From: Paraglaciecola arctica
Lineage (GTDB): Bacteria; Pseudomonadota; Gammaproteobacteria; Enterobacterales; Alteromonadaceae
Reading direction: 5' to 3'
NCBI RefSeq assembly: GCF_018861065.1
Contig: NZ_JAHKQO010000039.1
Coordinates: 124,001-188,000 of the forward strand
Length of the DNA stretch: 64,000 nt
Positions 63,760 to 64,000 of the stretch are shown here, one piece after another. Under the pieces are notes generated by a model that searched no databases, had not been told where the DNA came from, and saw nothing but the letters and a program-made list of their open reading frames with translations. Position 1 is the stretch's first letter, and each line of letters starts with the position of its first letter. Position numbers and translations under genes: made by a program.

Positions 63760-64000
63760 ATGCAACTTAAGTTAAAAAAAGCATTGGTATTGCTTCCGAT
63801 TATGCTCAGCTTAATCGCTACCATTACCGGTATTATGAGCTATGTTAATTTGGCTCCTGAACAGCACTTTTTACAAGCCTGGTTAAATTCCTTTGTGTTT
63901 GCATTTTTGGTGATGTTGCCAAGTGGCGCATTAATATTTGCTGCAATACATAAATTGGTAAATAGCCTGTTTGTAAGAATGCCAAGCCTATATAAAAAAC
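63760..64000 (+). CDS. DUF2798-family membrane protein, N-terminal part
   Basis: The gene runs off the right edge; 80 codons are visible. The translation begins MQLKLKKALVLLPIMLS and has two membrane helices (to about residue 27, and around FVFAFLVMLPSGALIFA), as in DUF2798 proteins. Function is not known. The ribosome-binding site is weak (GGA about 10 bases upstream). The paired operators just ahead point to tight control. Confidence 0.7.
   Translation, partial: MQLKLKKALVLLPIMLSLIATITGIMSYVNLAPEQHFLQAWLNSFVFAFLVMLPSGALIFAAIHKLVNSLFVRMPSLYKK

Noticed and set aside
1-64000. CRISPR arrays, rRNA genes, intact tRNA genes, transposase genes
   Set aside because: No regularly spaced repeats, no rRNA-like stretches, no complete cloverleaf and no transposase motif were seen on either strand.

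Overview
The window looks like the chromosome of a marine, red-alga-degrading gammaproteobacterium of the Alteromonadaceae (Paraglaciecola/Alteromonas/Glaciecola-like). The signs are low-to-moderate GC content, large TonB-dependent receptors with Alteromonadales-type plugs, formylglycine sulfatases, a galactan-type glycoside hydrolase, LacI-family regulators and Na+/sugar symporters. The genus is an inference; no rRNA or other marker gene is present.

Layout. (1) 0-11.5 kb, minus strand: an anhydrogalactose/galactan block. It holds the start of an aldehyde dehydrogenase and an enolase-superfamily cycloisomerase (together the likely 3,6-anhydro-galactose to 2-keto-3-deoxy-galactonate steps), a broken two-domain beta-sandwich secreted-protein gene, an Ig-like/CBM-like surface lipoprotein, a TonB-dependent receptor and a GH42-like lipoprotein glycoside hydrolase. 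Three promoters here share one operator, AAACATATGATGTTT (third copy 14/15), lying in the -35/-10 region. (2) 11.5-15.5 kb: a decayed stretch with a PEP-CTERM-like remnant and a 3' tRNA-Val(GAC) fragment (probable integration scar), then an isolated operon for flagellar outer-ring proteins (FlgH, FlgT and an unknown). (3) 15.9-35.7 kb: general accessory genes. These are LysR regulators, ABM-fold small proteins, a secreted cyclase with a DsbA-like partner, an ABC transporter fused to an M1 peptidase facing a LytS/LytR two-component pair, a beta-lactamase-like hydrolase, and a nitroreductase/YdcZ/GNAT/LysR operon. (4) 36-61 kb: a second sugar region. It holds uxaC, a TonB receptor/two-sulfatase/SSS-symporter operon, a galM-lacI-MFS-lacI operon, galT-galK-galE, a third lacI, and a five-gene plus-strand cassette of alcohol dehydrogenase, esterase, cytochrome P450, ferredoxin and ferredoxin reductase. 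(5) 61.6-64 kb: a MerR-controlled DUF2938 gene, a periplasmic solute-binding protein, and the start of a DUF2798 gene behind paired palindromic operators.

How it fits together (inference from family knowledge). Sulfated red-algal galactan (agar/porphyran/carrageenan type) is taken up by the TonB receptors, desulfated and hydrolysed. Anhydrogalactose goes through the dehydrogenase/cycloisomerase. 6-O-methyl-D-galactose is demethylated by the P450 system to galactose plus formaldehyde. The formaldehyde would be cleared by the neighbouring dehydrogenase and esterase, and the galactose would enter the Leloir pathway encoded next door. Perfect LacI-type operators sit between galT and the third lacI. 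Two degraded genes (1489-2219 and 51394-51661) and the tRNA scar suggest repeated remodelling of this accessory DNA.
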